Positions 44,053 through 55,384 of a stretch of 64,000 nt of DNA are shown here, one piece after another. Source of the stretch: SHVZ01 sp041906305 (lineage in GTDB: Bacteria; Pseudomonadota; Alphaproteobacteria; SHVZ01). A model generated the notes under the pieces. The model was not told the DNA's origin. It saw only the letters and a program-made list of their open reading frames with translations, and did no database searches. Position 1 is the stretch's first letter. Each line of letters opens with the position of its first letter. The DNA is taken from positions 620,001 through 684,000 of the forward strand of contig JAYRJL010000003.1 in the NCBI GenBank assembly GCA_041906305.1, written 5' to 3'. Made by a program: the position numbers and the translations under genes.

Positions 44053-44412
44053 ATGGCACGCGTAAAGCGGGGCACGACCAGTCATGCCCGCCACAAGAAG
44101 GTCCTGAAGCTCGCCAAGGGCTATCGTGGCCGCAATTCCACCAATTACCGGATCGCGATCGAGAAGGTCGAAAAGGGCCTTCGCTACGCGTACCGCGACC
44201 GCAAGAACCGCAAGCGCGAGTTCCGCGGCCTCTGGATCCAGCGCATCAACGCCGGTGCGCGCGAGCATGGCCTCACCTACTCGAAGCTGATGGCCGGCCT
44301 CAAGAACGCCGGCATCGAGATCGATCGCAAGGTCCTCTCCGATCTCGCGATCAGCGAGCCGGCGTCGTTTGCGAGCTTGGTCAAGCAAGCCCAGGCCGCT
44401 CTCGCCGCCTAA
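44053..44412 (+). CDS. rplT: 50S ribosomal protein L20
   Basis: A 119-residue L20. MARVKRGTTSHARHKKVLKLAKGYRGRNSTNYRIA is the canonical basic N-terminal tail and YSKLMAGLKNAGIEIDRKVLSDLAI the globular domain. L20 starts assembly of the large subunit and can repress its own operon. A terminator hairpin follows. Confidence 0.97.
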   Translation: MARVKRGTTSHARHKKVLKLAKGYRGRNSTNYRIAIEKVEKGLRYAYRDRKNRKREFRGLWIQRINAGAREHGLTYSKLMAGLKNAGIEIDRKVLSDLAISEPASFASLVKQAQAALAA

Positions 44413-44443
44413 CCAGGTGGTTCGATCCGAAAGGTAAGACGAG

Positions 44444-44466
44444 AGGGGCCGGAAACGGCCCCTTTT
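44444..44466 (+). terminator. Terminator between rplT and pheS
   Basis: A perfect 8-bp stem (AGGGGCCG with CGGCCCCT) capped by the tetraloop GAAA and followed by TTTT. It may end the rplT transcript or act as an attenuator ahead of pheS, which begins 20 bases later. Confidence 0.65.
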
Positions 44467-44486
44467 CGCATTCGTGGAGGTGCGTG

Positions 44487-45566
44487 ATGTCGACCCAACT
44501 CGAAGCGACCCGGGCTGAGCTGATGAAGCTCATCGACGAGGCCGCCGATCTTTCCGCGCTCGATGCCGTGCGCGTCTCGGCCCTCGGCAAGAAGGGCCGC
44601 GTGACGGCGCTGATGCAGGGCCTGAAGGACGTGGCGCCCGAGGCGCGCAAGGAAGCGGGCCAGGCGCTCAACCGCCTCAAGGACGAGATCGAGGCGGCGC
44701 TCGCCAAGCGGAAGGAGAACCTCGGCGAGGCGGCGCTCGACGCCAGGCTCAAATCCGAGACGCTCGACCTCACGCTGCCCGCGCGGCCGGCCCAGCTCGG
44801 CCGCCTGCACCCGATCAGCCAGACGATCGAGGAGCTGGTGCAGATCTTCGGCGCGATGGGGTTCACCGTCGCCGAGGGTCCGGACGTCGACGACGACTTC
44901 CATAACTTCACCGCGCTCAACTTCGGGCCCGATCATCCGGCCCGTCAGATGCACGACACCTTCTACCTGCCGCCGCGTCCGGACGGCATGCCGATGGTGC
45001 TGCGCACGCACACCTCGACCGTGCAGATCCGCACGATGATGAAGGTGAAGCCGCCGATCCGCATCATCGTGCCGGGCCGCACCTTCCGCAGCGACTCCGA
45101 TGCCACCCACTCGCCGATGTTCCATCAGGTCGAAGGCCTGGTGATCGACGAGGTGACCCATATGGGCCACATGAAGGGCTGCCTGGTCGACTTCTGCCGC
45201 GCCTTCTTCCAGCTCGACGACCTGCCGGTGCGCTTCCGCCCCTCCTACTTCCCCTTCACCGAGCCGTCGGTCGAGGTCGACATCGGCTGCTCGCGCAAAG
45301 GCGGCGAGCTGAAGTTGGGATCCGGCGGCGACTGGCTGGAGATCCTCGGCTGCGGCATGGTCCATCCCAACGTGCTGAGGAACTGCGGCGTCGATCCCGA
45401 GCGCTACCAGGGCTTCGCCTTCGGCATGGGCATCGATCGGATCGCGATGCTGAAATACGGCATCCCCGACCTTCGCCCCTTCTTCGACGCCGACCTCCGT
45501 TGGCTCAGAAACTACGGCTTCGTGCCGCTCGATCCGCCCAGCCTCGCCGGAGGGCTCAGCCGATGA
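44487..45566 (+). CDS. pheS: Phenylalanyl-tRNA synthetase alpha subunit
   Basis: A 359-residue class II synthetase subunit. The N-terminal coiled coil leads to HPISQTIEELVQIFGAMGFTVAEGPDVDDDFHNF, motif 2 is RTFRSDSDATHSPMFHQVEG and motif 3 is GFAFGMGIDRIAMLKYGI. It joins Phe to tRNA-Phe as an alpha2beta2 tetramer. The ATG at 44487 follows GGAGG by seven bases; a GTG one codon earlier is less likely. Confidence 0.97.
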   Translation: MSTQLEATRAELMKLIDEAADLSALDAVRVSALGKKGRVTALMQGLKDVAPEARKEAGQALNRLKDEIEAALAKRKENLGEAALDARLKSETLDLTLPARPAQLGRLHPISQTIEELVQIFGAMGFTVAEGPDVDDDFHNFTALNFGPDHPARQMHDTFYLPPRPDGMPMVLRTHTSTVQIRTMMKVKPPIRIIVPGRTFRSDSDATHSPMFHQVEGLVIDEVTHMGHMKGCLVDFCRAFFQLDDLPVRFRPSYFPFTEPSVEVDIGCSRKGGELKLGSGGDWLEILGCGMVHPNVLRNCGVDPERYQGFAFGMGIDRIAMLKYGIPDLRPFFDADLRWLRNYGFVPLDPPSLAGGLSR

Positions 45567-47956
45567 AGTTCACCCTCTCCTGGCTGAAGCGGCATCTTGC
45601 CACCGAAGCCACCGTCGACGAGATCGGCGTGGCGCTGACCAGCCTCGGCCTCGAGGTCGAGAGCATCGAGAACCGCGCCAAGGGTCTCGAGCCCTTCGTC
45701 GTGGGCTACGTGGTGAAGGCCGAGCAGCACCCGAACGCCGACCGGCTTCGCGTCTGCATGGTCGACACCGGCAATGGCCAGGTGCAGGTCGTCTGCGGCG
45801 CGCCCAACGCGCGCACCGGCATGAAAGGCGTCTTCGCTGCCGCCGGCACCGTGATCCCCCGCACCGGCGCGATCCTCAAGGCCGGCAACATCCGCGGCCA
45901 GGACTCGAACGGCATGCTGTGCTCGGCCTACGAGATGGGCCTGTCGGACGATCACGAGGGCATCATCGACCTGCCGGCCGACGCGCCAGTCGGCATGCCC
46001 TTCGCCAAGGTCATGGGCCTCGACGATCCGGTCATCGACGTCGGCATCACGCCGAACCGCGCCGACTGCCTCGGCATTCGCGGCATCGCGCGCGACCTCG
46101 CCGCCGCCGGCATCGGCACGATGAAGCCGTTCGACGTGACCCCGGTGAAGGGCTCCTTCGAGAGCCCGATCCAGTGGAAGATCGCCGCCGGCGCCGAGAA
46201 GGGCTGCCCGCAGGTGGTCGGCCGCATGATCCGCGGTCTCCGCAACGGACCGAGCCCGCGCTGGATGCAGGACTGGCTGACCGCCGTGGGCCTTCGCCCG
46301 ATCTCTGCGCTGGTCGACGTCACCAACTTCACCACGCACGACTTCTCGCGGCCGCTGCACGTGTTCGACGCCGACAAGCTCGCCGGCGACCTCACCATGC
46401 GCTGGGCCAAGGAAGGCGAGAGCATGGAGGCGCTCAACGGCAAGACCTACGCGCTCGAGCCGTCGATGATGGTGATCGCCGACGCCAAGGGCGCGCACGG
46501 CATCGCCGGCGTCATGGGCGGCGAGCACACGAGCGTGACCGAGGCTACGACCTCGGTGTTCATCGAGTCGGCGATGTTCACGCCCGGCATGGTCGCGGCG
46601 ACGGGCCGCAAGCTGAACCTGCAGTCCGACGCCCGCTACCGTTTCGAGCGCGGCCTCGACCCGACCTCGCCCACCTGGGGCATCGAGGTCGCGACGCGGA
46701 TCATCCTCGACATCTGCGGCGGCGAAGCCTCGGAGCTGACCATCGCGGGCTCGGAGCCGGCTTGGCAGCGCAGTGTCTCCTACCGCTTCGCGCGCTCGCG
46801 CACGCTGGGCGGCATCGAGATCGCGAGCGCCGAGCAGGAAGGCATCCTGAAGAAGCTCGGCTTCGCGACCAAGGGAACGGGCGAGAGGATCGAGGTCTCG
46901 CCGCCCGGCTGGCGCGGCGACATCGAGGGCGAGGCCGACATCGTCGAGGAGGTCGTCCGCGTCCACGGCCTCGACAAGGTGCAGCCGGTGTCGATGCAGG
47001 GTGCCGGCGCGATGGCGCATCCCTCGGTCACGCCGGCGCAGCGCCGGCCGATGCTGGCCAAGCGCGTGCTGGCCTCGCGCGGCCTGATGGAGGCCGTGAC
47101 CTTCTCGTTCATGCCGACGGCGCTGACCGAGCTCTTCGGCGGCGTGCCGGCCGAGCTCAAGCTCGTCAACCCGATCGCGTCAGACCTCGACGCGATGCGG
47201 CCGTCGATCATCCCGAACCTGCTGGCGGCGGCGAAGCGCAACCTCGACCGCGGCCTCGTCGATCCGGCGCTGTTCGAGGTCGGCCCGCAGTACAAGGACG
47301 CCTCGCCGACCGGCCAGACGATCGCCGCCACCGCGATCCGCGTCGGGCGCGCCGTGCCACGCAACTGGCACAGCCCGGCTCGCGATGTGGACGCATTCGA
47401 CATGAAGGCCGACGCGCTAGCGCTGCTGGAGGCGCTCGGTGCGCCCGTCGAGAACCTGCAGGTCTCGGCCGATGCACCCGCCTGGTACCACCCCGGCCAA
47501 TCGGCCTCGCTCAGGCTCGGTCCGAACGTGATCGCCTGGTTCGGCAGCGTGCATCCGAAGGTGCTGGCGGCGCTCGACCTCAAGGGTCCGGCGGTCGCCA
47601 TGGAGGTCTTCATCGAGCGCGCGCCGATGCCACGGTCGAAGGGCACCGCGCGGCCGAAGCTGGAGCTCTCGCCGTTCCAGCCGATCGAGCGCGACTTCGC
47701 GTTCGTCGTCGATACCAAGATCACCGCCGATGCCGTCGTCCGCGCAGCCCGCGGCGCCGACAAGGCGCTGATCGTCGACGCCCGCGTCTTCGATCGCTAC
47801 GTCGGGGACAAGGTGGAAGCCGGTAAAGCATCTCTGGCGCTTTCGGTGACACTGCAGCCGAAGGAGGCGACGCTGACCGACGAGGCGATCGAGCAGGTCT
47901 CGGCCAAGATCGTCGCCGCGGTGCAGAAGGCGACCGGGGCGACGCTCCGGTCTTAA
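45563..47956 (+). CDS. pheT: Phenylalanyl-tRNA synthetase beta subunit
   Basis: A 797-residue subunit that binds tRNA and edits. MKFTLSWLKRHL is the family start; the tRNA-binding OB fold is at about 40-150 (VVGYVVKAEQHPNADRLRVC), the B3/B4 editing domain in the middle (GVMGGEHTSVTEATTSVFIESAMF), and the ferredoxin-like anticodon domain ends it. Its ATG overlaps the pheS stop (ATGA). The TAA shares TTAA with the small convergent membrane-protein gene. Confidence 0.97.
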   Translation: MKFTLSWLKRHLATEATVDEIGVALTSLGLEVESIENRAKGLEPFVVGYVVKAEQHPNADRLRVCMVDTGNGQVQVVCGAPNARTGMKGVFAAAGTVIPRTGAILKAGNIRGQDSNGMLCSAYEMGLSDDHEGIIDLPADAPVGMPFAKVMGLDDPVIDVGITPNRADCLGIRGIARDLAAAGIGTMKPFDVTPVKGSFESPIQWKIAAGAEKGCPQVVGRMIRGLRNGPSPRWMQDWLTAVGLRPISALVDVTNFTTHDFSRPLHVFDADKLAGDLTMRWAKEGESMEALNGKTYALEPSMMVIADAKGAHGIAGVMGGEHTSVTEATTSVFIESAMFTPGMVAATGRKLNLQSDARYRFERGLDPTSPTWGIEVATRIILDICGGEASELTIAGSEPAWQRSVSYRFARSRTLGGIEIASAEQEGILKKLGFATKGTGERIEVSPPGWRGDIEGEADIVEEVVRVHGLDKVQPVSMQGAGAMAHPSVTPAQRRPMLAKRVLASRGLMEAVTFSFMPTALTELFGGVPAELKLVNPIASDLDAMRPSIIPNLLAAAKRNLDRGLVDPALFEVGPQYKDASPTGQTIAATAIRVGRAVPRNWHSPARDVDAFDMKADALALLEALGAPVENLQVSADAPAWYHPGQSASLRLGPNVIAWFGSVHPKVLAALDLKGPAVAMEVFIERAPMPRSKGTARPKLELSPFQPIERDFAFVVDTKITADAVVRAARGADKALIVDARVFDRYVGDKVEAGKASLALSVTLQPKEATLTDEAIEQVSAKIVAAVQKATGATLRS

Positions 47957-48120
47957 AGCCGTTTGACGGGATCGGGGCGGGCCGTGCCGGAGACACCGGG
48001 CGGCTCGCCCTTCAGGTGCTGCACGAGCCGCCCGGCAATCAGCGGGACCGTCAGGATCGCGAACAGCACGAGCAGCCTGACAAGGCCGGGAAAACGAAAA
48101 GAACCGAGACGACGCCGCAT
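47953..48120 (-). CDS. Small single-pass membrane protein
   Basis: A 55-residue protein, MRRRLGSFRFPGLVRLL..., with a basic N terminus and one hydrophobic helix (about residues 14-31, LVRLLVLFAILTVPLIAG). GGAGG stands six bases before the ATG, which is the main evidence that it is real. I do not recognise a family. It converges on pheT with a four-base stop overlap. Confidence 0.5.
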   Translation of the reverse strand: MRRRLGSFRFPGLVRLLVLFAILTVPLIAGRLVQHLKGEPPGVSGTARPDPVKRL

Positions 48121-48292
48121 GGCGGACCTCCGGGTGCGACTTCTTCGCTCCCGTTTCCGGAGCAAGAATGGCGCCGCTGAGGCGTGAGCTTCACCACCGC
48201 GCACAACCGTGCGGACGCGAAAGGATTTTCGGTTCAGGGTCGGTGACGCCCTCGGCCGGCGCCCGGCAGAACTTGCCGTCGGAAACCCGCCT

Positions 48293-49240
48293 CTAGTCGG
48301 CAATCGCCGCCAGCTTGACCGGCTCGTCGCAGGCCCTCGCGGGCGTCGCCGATACCGGCAGGGCCAAAGGCGCCGAGGCGAAGTCGATCCGGCTGATCGG
48401 CAATACCTTGCCTTCCGGCAGGGTCAACGTCGCCATCCGCACGTCGACGAACTCGAGAACGACCGCGCCGACGTCCGTTGATCCGGCAGGGACGCGATAG
48501 CCGCTGTCCAAGGTCATGCCGCCGGCAAGCCGGAGCCAGCGGCCGCGATACGCATGGTCGGCATCGATCTGCCCGTGCGAGACGTACCAGACAGGATTGC
48601 CGCGCTCGTCGTACATGACACCGGTCAGCAGCAGTGCACCGCCCTTGGCTTCGATGGCGAAGCCGCGGCCGGGCTCGGCCGGGTTCCACCACCAGCCGGC
48701 CTCGGGCTCGAAGCCCGCCCGATCGCCCCCGTCGAGACGGTAGCGCTCAAGCGGGACGGGACGGCCGCCGGGCAGCACGAGCGTCGCCTGGCTCGGGCTT
48801 ATGAAGCGGATGCCGATGCGTCCGACCTCGCGCTGACCTGCCGCCTTGCGGAAGCGTCCGCTCAAGGTCTGGCCGCCCGAATAGGCCTGGAGCGACCCGC
48901 GAAATTCGCTGCCGCACTGCATCGCGCCGGCGGCGAGAGACCACGAGGCGCGACCGTCGGCCTCATAGGCGAGCGCACCGATCACGAGCTGCGCCCCGCT
49001 GCGGTCGATGATGAAGCCGCGACCCGGCTCGTCGGGATTCCACCACCAGCCGGTCTCGGGTGCCAGGATCGGCGGATCCACCTTGGCCGCGACAAGGCGA
49101 ATAGCGGGCTCCGGCTGCTCCTCGTCGACAATGTCCAAGGAGTCGGCGGGACCGCCGCTTGGTGCGATCAGGAATCCCAGGATCGGTGCGCCGAGGGTGA
49201 CCGCGGCGAAGATCAGAAGAAAGCGGACGAGAGGCGCCAC
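48293..49240 (-). CDS. Protein with two GWWWNP repeats
   Basis: A 315-residue protein with an N-terminal membrane anchor or uncleaved signal (residues 3-27). Two repeats of about 105 residues (64-170 and 182-288) each start GWWWNPxEPGRGFxI, followed by a LxxGxxYDxxGxxxW pattern. The second is the more regular. Similar GWWWNP repeats occur in secreted proteins of gammaproteobacteria, with unknown function. The start is a GTG at 49240 with AGGAGG four bases upstream. A carbohydrate- or ligand-binding role is only a guess from the Trp cluster. Confidence 0.75.
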   Translation of the reverse strand: MAPLVRFLLIFAAVTLGAPILGFLIAPSGGPADSLDIVDEEQPEPAIRLVAAKVDPPILAPETGWWWNPDEPGRGFIIDRSGAQLVIGALAYEADGRASWSLAAGAMQCGSEFRGSLQAYSGGQTLSGRFRKAAGQREVGRIGIRFISPSQATLVLPGGRPVPLERYRLDGGDRAGFEPEAGWWWNPAEPGRGFAIEAKGGALLLTGVMYDERGNPVWYVSHGQIDADHAYRGRWLRLAGGMTLDSGYRVPAGSTDVGAVVLEFVDVRMATLTLPEGKVLPISRIDFASAPLALPVSATPARACDEPVKLAAIAD

Positions 49241-49329
49241 GACACCTCCTGGATTCCACCCCGCTCGGGAATGAGGAACCCTAGACTTGGCGGCGCACGC
49301 GGACTGTGATCGAAGTCACATCCAAGAGT

Positions 49330-49775
49330 TCAGGCGCTCTTGGCGTAGAGGACGAAGTCGTAGTCCTCGCCACAGAAGGCGCGGCGCAAGGTCTGCGTCA
49401 GCTTCCAGCCGTGCTTCTCATAGAAATCGCGGGCTTGGCGGTTGTCCCGGAAGCATTCCAGGGTGATCGCGCCGCCGGCTTCGCAGCCAGCGAGAAGCAC
49501 CCGGCCGACGCCGCGCGCCTGGGCGCCCGGATCGACGAACAGCATGTCGATATGGCGCTCGCGCACCATCGAGAAGCCGACGATCCGCCCTCCCCGCTCC
49601 GCCACCACGACATGCGGCCACTGCACGCCGAAGCGCTCGACGAAGAAGGAAAGCGGCCGCTGGGCGAGTGCCACCGGACTCATGATCCCGGCGAAAGCCT
49701 GATGGAAGGAGGCGTGCGCGACGCGGGCGAGTTCCTGGGTGTCCGCCGCCGTCGCCGGCCGCAGCGAGACGTCGC

Positions 49776-49779
<4 letters not shown>
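49330..49779 (-). CDS. GNAT family N-acetyltransferase
   Basis: A 149-residue acetyltransferase. MSDVSLRPATAADTQELARVAHASF is a usual start, IDMLFVDPGAQARGVGRVLLAGCE the acetyl-CoA-binding loop, and NRQARDFYEKHGWKL the C-terminal motif. Substrate unknown. Its ATG overlaps the stop of the DppC-type permease (ATGA), so it is in the transporter operon and might modify the imported compound. Confidence 0.85.
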
Positions 49780-51544
<1,765 letters not shown>

Positions 51545-51619
51545 CGGTGAGCTGCCGTCAAAACGGTTCCGCCCTCCGCCGCGCCGAGACGCGACGGAGG
51601 GCGGATGAGGACGATCAGG

Positions 51620-53104
51620 CTATCGGGCGAGAGAGGTCTCGCGGAGATAGCGGGTCGAGCGGGTCGCGATCAGCTCGTAGCCCTGCACGTTGTTGCGCAC
51701 GGCGGTGAACAGCGTCGCGTAGGCCAGGTGCGAGATCGGGCCGCGGCAAGCGAGGATCTGCTGCGCCTGGGTGTAGGCCGCCTTGCGCTTGGCCTGGTCC
51801 TGCATGGTCCGGGCGTCGTCGAGCAGCTTGTCGATCTCGGGGTTCGAGTACTTGAACACGTTGGTCGAGCCGCCGGTGCGGAAGGTCCGGTAGAAGTAGT
51901 CGTCCGGATCCGGGCTGCCGCCGTTCTGCGAGACGAAGGCCTCGAAGTTCGAGTTGCGCCAGTCCTGGATGAACTTGCCCTGCTCCTGGATCTCGAGCGT
52001 CGCCTTGAAACCGGCGGCGTTGAGCTGGGCCTGGACGACCTGGGCCACGTCGCGGACGGTCTGGATCGAGCCCAGGACCTTCAGCGTCACCGGCACGTCG
52101 CCGGAGAAGCCCGCCTCCTTCAGCAGCGCCTTCGCCTTGTTGGCGTCGGGCGTGTAGCAGGAGAACTGCGAGACCGGCGTCGCCCACTCGGTCAGCGCCG
52201 GCGACAGCGGGCCGCCCGGAACCGCATGGCCGAAATAGGCAGCCTGCACGACCTTGGCGCGGTCGACCGCGAGGTTGAACGCCTCGCGCACCTGCGGCTT
52301 GTCGAAGGGCGCCACCGTCGTGTTGAAGCCGACCAGCGAGTAGGCGAGATCGCGGGTCTCGAGCAGCTTCACCGCGGGGTTGCCCTTGAGGGCGACCGCG
52401 GTCGAGGCGTCGATCGACGGCATGAACTGGTAGATGCCGGTGGAGATGCCGACCTGGCGGGTCGAGGCTTCCGGGACGATGTTGATCTTGAGGCCCGCGA
52501 GCTTCGGCAGGCCCTTGTCCCAGTAGCCGTCATGCTTGGTCAGCTGCAGGTAGGTGTCGGGCACCCACTGGGTCAGCTTGAAGGGGCCGGTGCCATTGGC
52601 CTCGCGCTGCAGGTCGCCGTGGTTGGCCGGAACGATCACGGCCACGATCAGCTGCGAGAGGAAGGGCGCCGACGGATCGGTGAGCTCGATGCGGACGTCC
52701 TCGCCGACGGCCGAGACCGACTTGATCAGCGCGAAGCGGCTGGCGAAGGGCGAGCCGGTCTCCTTCTTGAGGATGCGCTCGAACGAGTAGACCACGTCGG
52801 CCGCGGTGATCGGCTTGCCGTTGTGGAAGGTGCCGCCCTTGCGGATCTTGAAGGTGTAGGTCTTGCCGTCGGCGCTGATGTCCCACGACTCGGCGACGGC
52901 CGGGACCACCTTGAGGTCCTTGTCGACCGTGGTCAGGCCTTCGTAGATGTTGCCGTTGACCAGCGAGGTCGAGAAGGCGGTCGCGACATGGGGATCGAGG
53001 CCGACCGGCGAGGCGTCGGTCGCGACCTCCAGCACCTGGGCCGTGGCGGCCAGCGGAACGACGAGCGCAGCCGCGAATGCAGCGCGCTTCACGAGACGGA
53101 TCAT
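51620..53104 (-). CDS. Periplasmic solute-binding protein, ABC family 5 (second system)
   Basis: A 494-residue peptide-type binding protein. The signal peptide MIRLVKRAAFAAALVVPLAATAQ is followed by LEVATDASPVGLDPHVATAF and the family segment YTFKIRKGGTFHNGKPITAADVVYSFER. AGACK-type GTGPFKLTQWVP is also present. The ATG at 53104 has GGGAGG upstream; the much longer open frame is not coding. It heads the second transporter operon and diverges from anmK across 157 bases. Confidence 0.9.
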   Translation of the reverse strand: MIRLVKRAAFAAALVVPLAATAQVLEVATDASPVGLDPHVATAFSTSLVNGNIYEGLTTVDKDLKVVPAVAESWDISADGKTYTFKIRKGGTFHNGKPITAADVVYSFERILKKETGSPFASRFALIKSVSAVGEDVRIELTDPSAPFLSQLIVAVIVPANHGDLQREANGTGPFKLTQWVPDTYLQLTKHDGYWDKGLPKLAGLKINIVPEASTRQVGISTGIYQFMPSIDASTAVALKGNPAVKLLETRDLAYSLVGFNTTVAPFDKPQVREAFNLAVDRAKVVQAAYFGHAVPGGPLSPALTEWATPVSQFSCYTPDANKAKALLKEAGFSGDVPVTLKVLGSIQTVRDVAQVVQAQLNAAGFKATLEIQEQGKFIQDWRNSNFEAFVSQNGGSPDPDDYFYRTFRTGGSTNVFKYSNPEIDKLLDDARTMQDQAKRKAAYTQAQQILACRGPISHLAYATLFTAVRNNVQGYELIATRSTRYLRETSLAR

Positions 53105-53261
53105 CGACTTTTCCTCCCAGAAGGCGTGTCGGGCCATCTCACACTGCGGCAGGCCCTGCGTCAACATTCCGGGGGGACGTTCGAGAGGGCCGCAACTTGT
53201 GCTTGGACGGGGTCCGGGCTTACCCCATGATCCGGCCGATTCGACCCTGAAGAGGCCTGAA

Positions 53262-54356
53262 ATGAGCGGGATCGTCACCGCGCTTGGCTTGATGAGCGGC
53301 ACCTCGATGGACGGCATCGACGTGGCCGTGATCGACACCGACGGCGAGCGGGTGACCGACTTCGGACCGGCCACCACCTACCCCTATCCTGACGACCTGT
53401 CCGTCGACCTCCGCGCGCTGGTCGCCGACGCCAAGCGGGCCGAGACCGGCAACCACGCCGAAATCGACCGCCGGGTGACCGAGGCTCAGATCAAGGCGGT
53501 CGAGCAGCTGCTGAAAGGTGCCGGCATCGATCGTCGCAAGATCGCCGTGGTCGGCTTCCATGGCCAGACCATCCTGCACCGCCCCGACCAGCGCGTGACC
53601 TACCAGCTCGGCAACGGCGCGCTGATGGCCGAGCGGCTCGGCATCGACGTGATCAACCGCTTCCGCGACGCCGACCTCTCGGCCGGCGGCCAGGGCGCGC
53701 CGCTGGCGCCGCTCTACCACCGCGCGCTCGCGAAGGATCTGGAGCGACCGCTCGCCGTGCTGAACCTCGGCGGCGTGGGGAACGTCACCTACCTCGACGG
53801 CGACACCGTGATCGCCTTCGATACCGGCCCCGCCAACGCGATGATCGACGACTGGATGCTGAAGCATACGGGCCAGTCCTACGACGCCGACGGCAGGCTG
53901 GCCTCGACCGGCAAGGTCGACAAGGCGGCACTGGCGAAGCTGATGGACAATCCCTACTTCGCGCTCAAGCCGCCGAAGTCGCTCGACCGTAACGACTTCC
54001 CGGCGACTCCAGTGCAGGGGCTGTCGCCCGCCGACGGCGCCGCGACGCTGGTCGCCTTCACGGTAGAGACCGTGCGGCGCGCGCTTGATCACCTGCCCGG
54101 CAAGCCGAAGCGCTGGCTCGTCACCGGCGGCGGCCGTCTCAACCCGACGATCATGTCGGCCTTGGCCGAGGCGCTGAAGGCGCCGGTGGCCCCGGTCGAC
54201 GCGGTCGGCTGGCAGGGCGATTTCCTCGAGGCGCAGTGCTTCGCCTTTCTCGCCGTCCGCAGCCTGCGCGGGCTCCCGCTCAGCGTGCCGACCACGACCG
54301 GCGCACCGAAGCCGATGACCGGCGGCGTGCTGCATCGCGCGCGGAAGGCCGCCTGA
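53262..54356 (+). CDS. anmK: Anhydro-N-acetylmuramic acid kinase
   Basis: A 364-residue kinase of the peptidoglycan recycling pathway; it turns anhydro-MurNAc into MurNAc-6-phosphate. ALGLMSGTSMDGIDVAVIDTDGE is the ATP-binding start and VVGFHGQTILHRPDQRVTYQLGNGALMAERLG, NLGGVGNVTYLDGD and AFDTGPANAMIDDW are family signatures. The beta-lactamase-fold gene follows after five bases, which fits a cell-wall theme. Confidence 0.93.
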   Translation: MSGIVTALGLMSGTSMDGIDVAVIDTDGERVTDFGPATTYPYPDDLSVDLRALVADAKRAETGNHAEIDRRVTEAQIKAVEQLLKGAGIDRRKIAVVGFHGQTILHRPDQRVTYQLGNGALMAERLGIDVINRFRDADLSAGGQGAPLAPLYHRALAKDLERPLAVLNLGGVGNVTYLDGDTVIAFDTGPANAMIDDWMLKHTGQSYDADGRLASTGKVDKAALAKLMDNPYFALKPPKSLDRNDFPATPVQGLSPADGAATLVAFTVETVRRALDHLPGKPKRWLVTGGGRLNPTIMSALAEALKAPVAPVDAVGWQGDFLEAQCFAFLAVRSLRGLPLSVPTTTGAPKPMTGGVLHRARKAA

Positions 54357-54361
54357 CGCTG

Positions 54362-55375
54362 ATGAGTGCCGAAGCCGCGCTGAAGCAGGCGTTCTCCCTG
54401 GTCGAGGAGGCGGTCGACTCCGGCCGCATTCCCGGCGCGATCCTGGGCGTGCTGTCGCCGGACGGAAAGATCGCGGTCAGGGTGACGGGCCTCGCCCAGC
54501 GCGTGCCGAAGAAGCGGAAGCTGACCCGCGCCACCTGGTTCGATCTCGCCAGCGTCACCAAGGTGATCGCGACGACGACCGAGATCATGAAGCTGGTCGA
54601 GGACGGCATCGTCTCGCTCGACGACCCGCTGTCGAAGCACATCCCCGATCTCCACCAGTACGTCGCGGCGCATCCGATCCGGAAGCTGACGCTCCGCCAG
54701 TGCATCTCGCACCAGAGCGGGCTGCCGGCGGTCGAGCCGATCTATACCTGGGGCAACGATCCCGAGACCCTGAAGGCGCATGTCCTGCAGAAGGACTGGG
54801 CCTTCGGCGCCAACGTCTATTCGGACATCAACTTCATCCTGCTCGGCATCGTCATCGAGCGCTGCCGCGGCAAGGCGCTCGCGAAGCTGGCGCGCGGGCC
54901 GGGCTTGGGCTTCCTTCCGAAGAACAAGAGCTTCGCCGCAACCGAGCACTGCATGTGGCGCCGGCGCGTGATCGTCGGCCAGGTGCATGACGAGAACGCC
55001 TACTCGCTCGGCGGCTTCGCCGGCCATGCCGGGCTGTTCGGCACCATCGACGGCGTGCTCGGATACGCGAAGCGCCTGATGACCGGCAAGGAGCTGCAGC
55101 CGGCCTCGATCGCCGAGATCAGGAAGCGCCACTCGCCGACCAACAACATCGGCTGGCAGCACCATCACGAAGGCTGGTCCGGCGGCGACGGCTGCTCGCC
55201 CGAGACCATCGGCCACACCGGCTTCACCGGCACCGGCCTCTGGATCGACTTCAAGCGCGGCTACGCCTGGTCGCTGCTGACTAACCGCGTCCATCCGACC
55301 CGGCATGTCGAGACCGGCATCGCGGAGCTGCGCAAGGCCGTCGGGAATCGTCTCTCCGCCACCCTGCCGTTCTGA
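54362..55375 (+). CDS. Serine beta-lactamase/penicillin-binding-like hydrolase
   Basis: A 337-residue class C beta-lactamase-fold protein. The active-site SxxK is Ser64-Lys67 (LASVTKVIA), YSDIN near residue 155 is the second element and GHTGFTG near 280 replaces the usual KTG. It has no signal peptide, so it is probably cytoplasmic: an esterase, peptidase or amidase rather than an antibiotic-resistance enzyme. Its closeness to anmK suggests turnover of wall fragments (inference). Confidence 0.82.
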   Translation: MSAEAALKQAFSLVEEAVDSGRIPGAILGVLSPDGKIAVRVTGLAQRVPKKRKLTRATWFDLASVTKVIATTTEIMKLVEDGIVSLDDPLSKHIPDLHQYVAAHPIRKLTLRQCISHQSGLPAVEPIYTWGNDPETLKAHVLQKDWAFGANVYSDINFILLGIVIERCRGKALAKLARGPGLGFLPKNKSFAATEHCMWRRRVIVGQVHDENAYSLGGFAGHAGLFGTIDGVLGYAKRLMTGKELQPASIAEIRKRHSPTNNIGWQHHHEGWSGGDGCSPETIGHTGFTGTGLWIDFKRGYAWSLLTNRVHPTRHVETGIAELRKAVGNRLSATLPF

Positions 55376-55384
55376 GCCGCCGCC

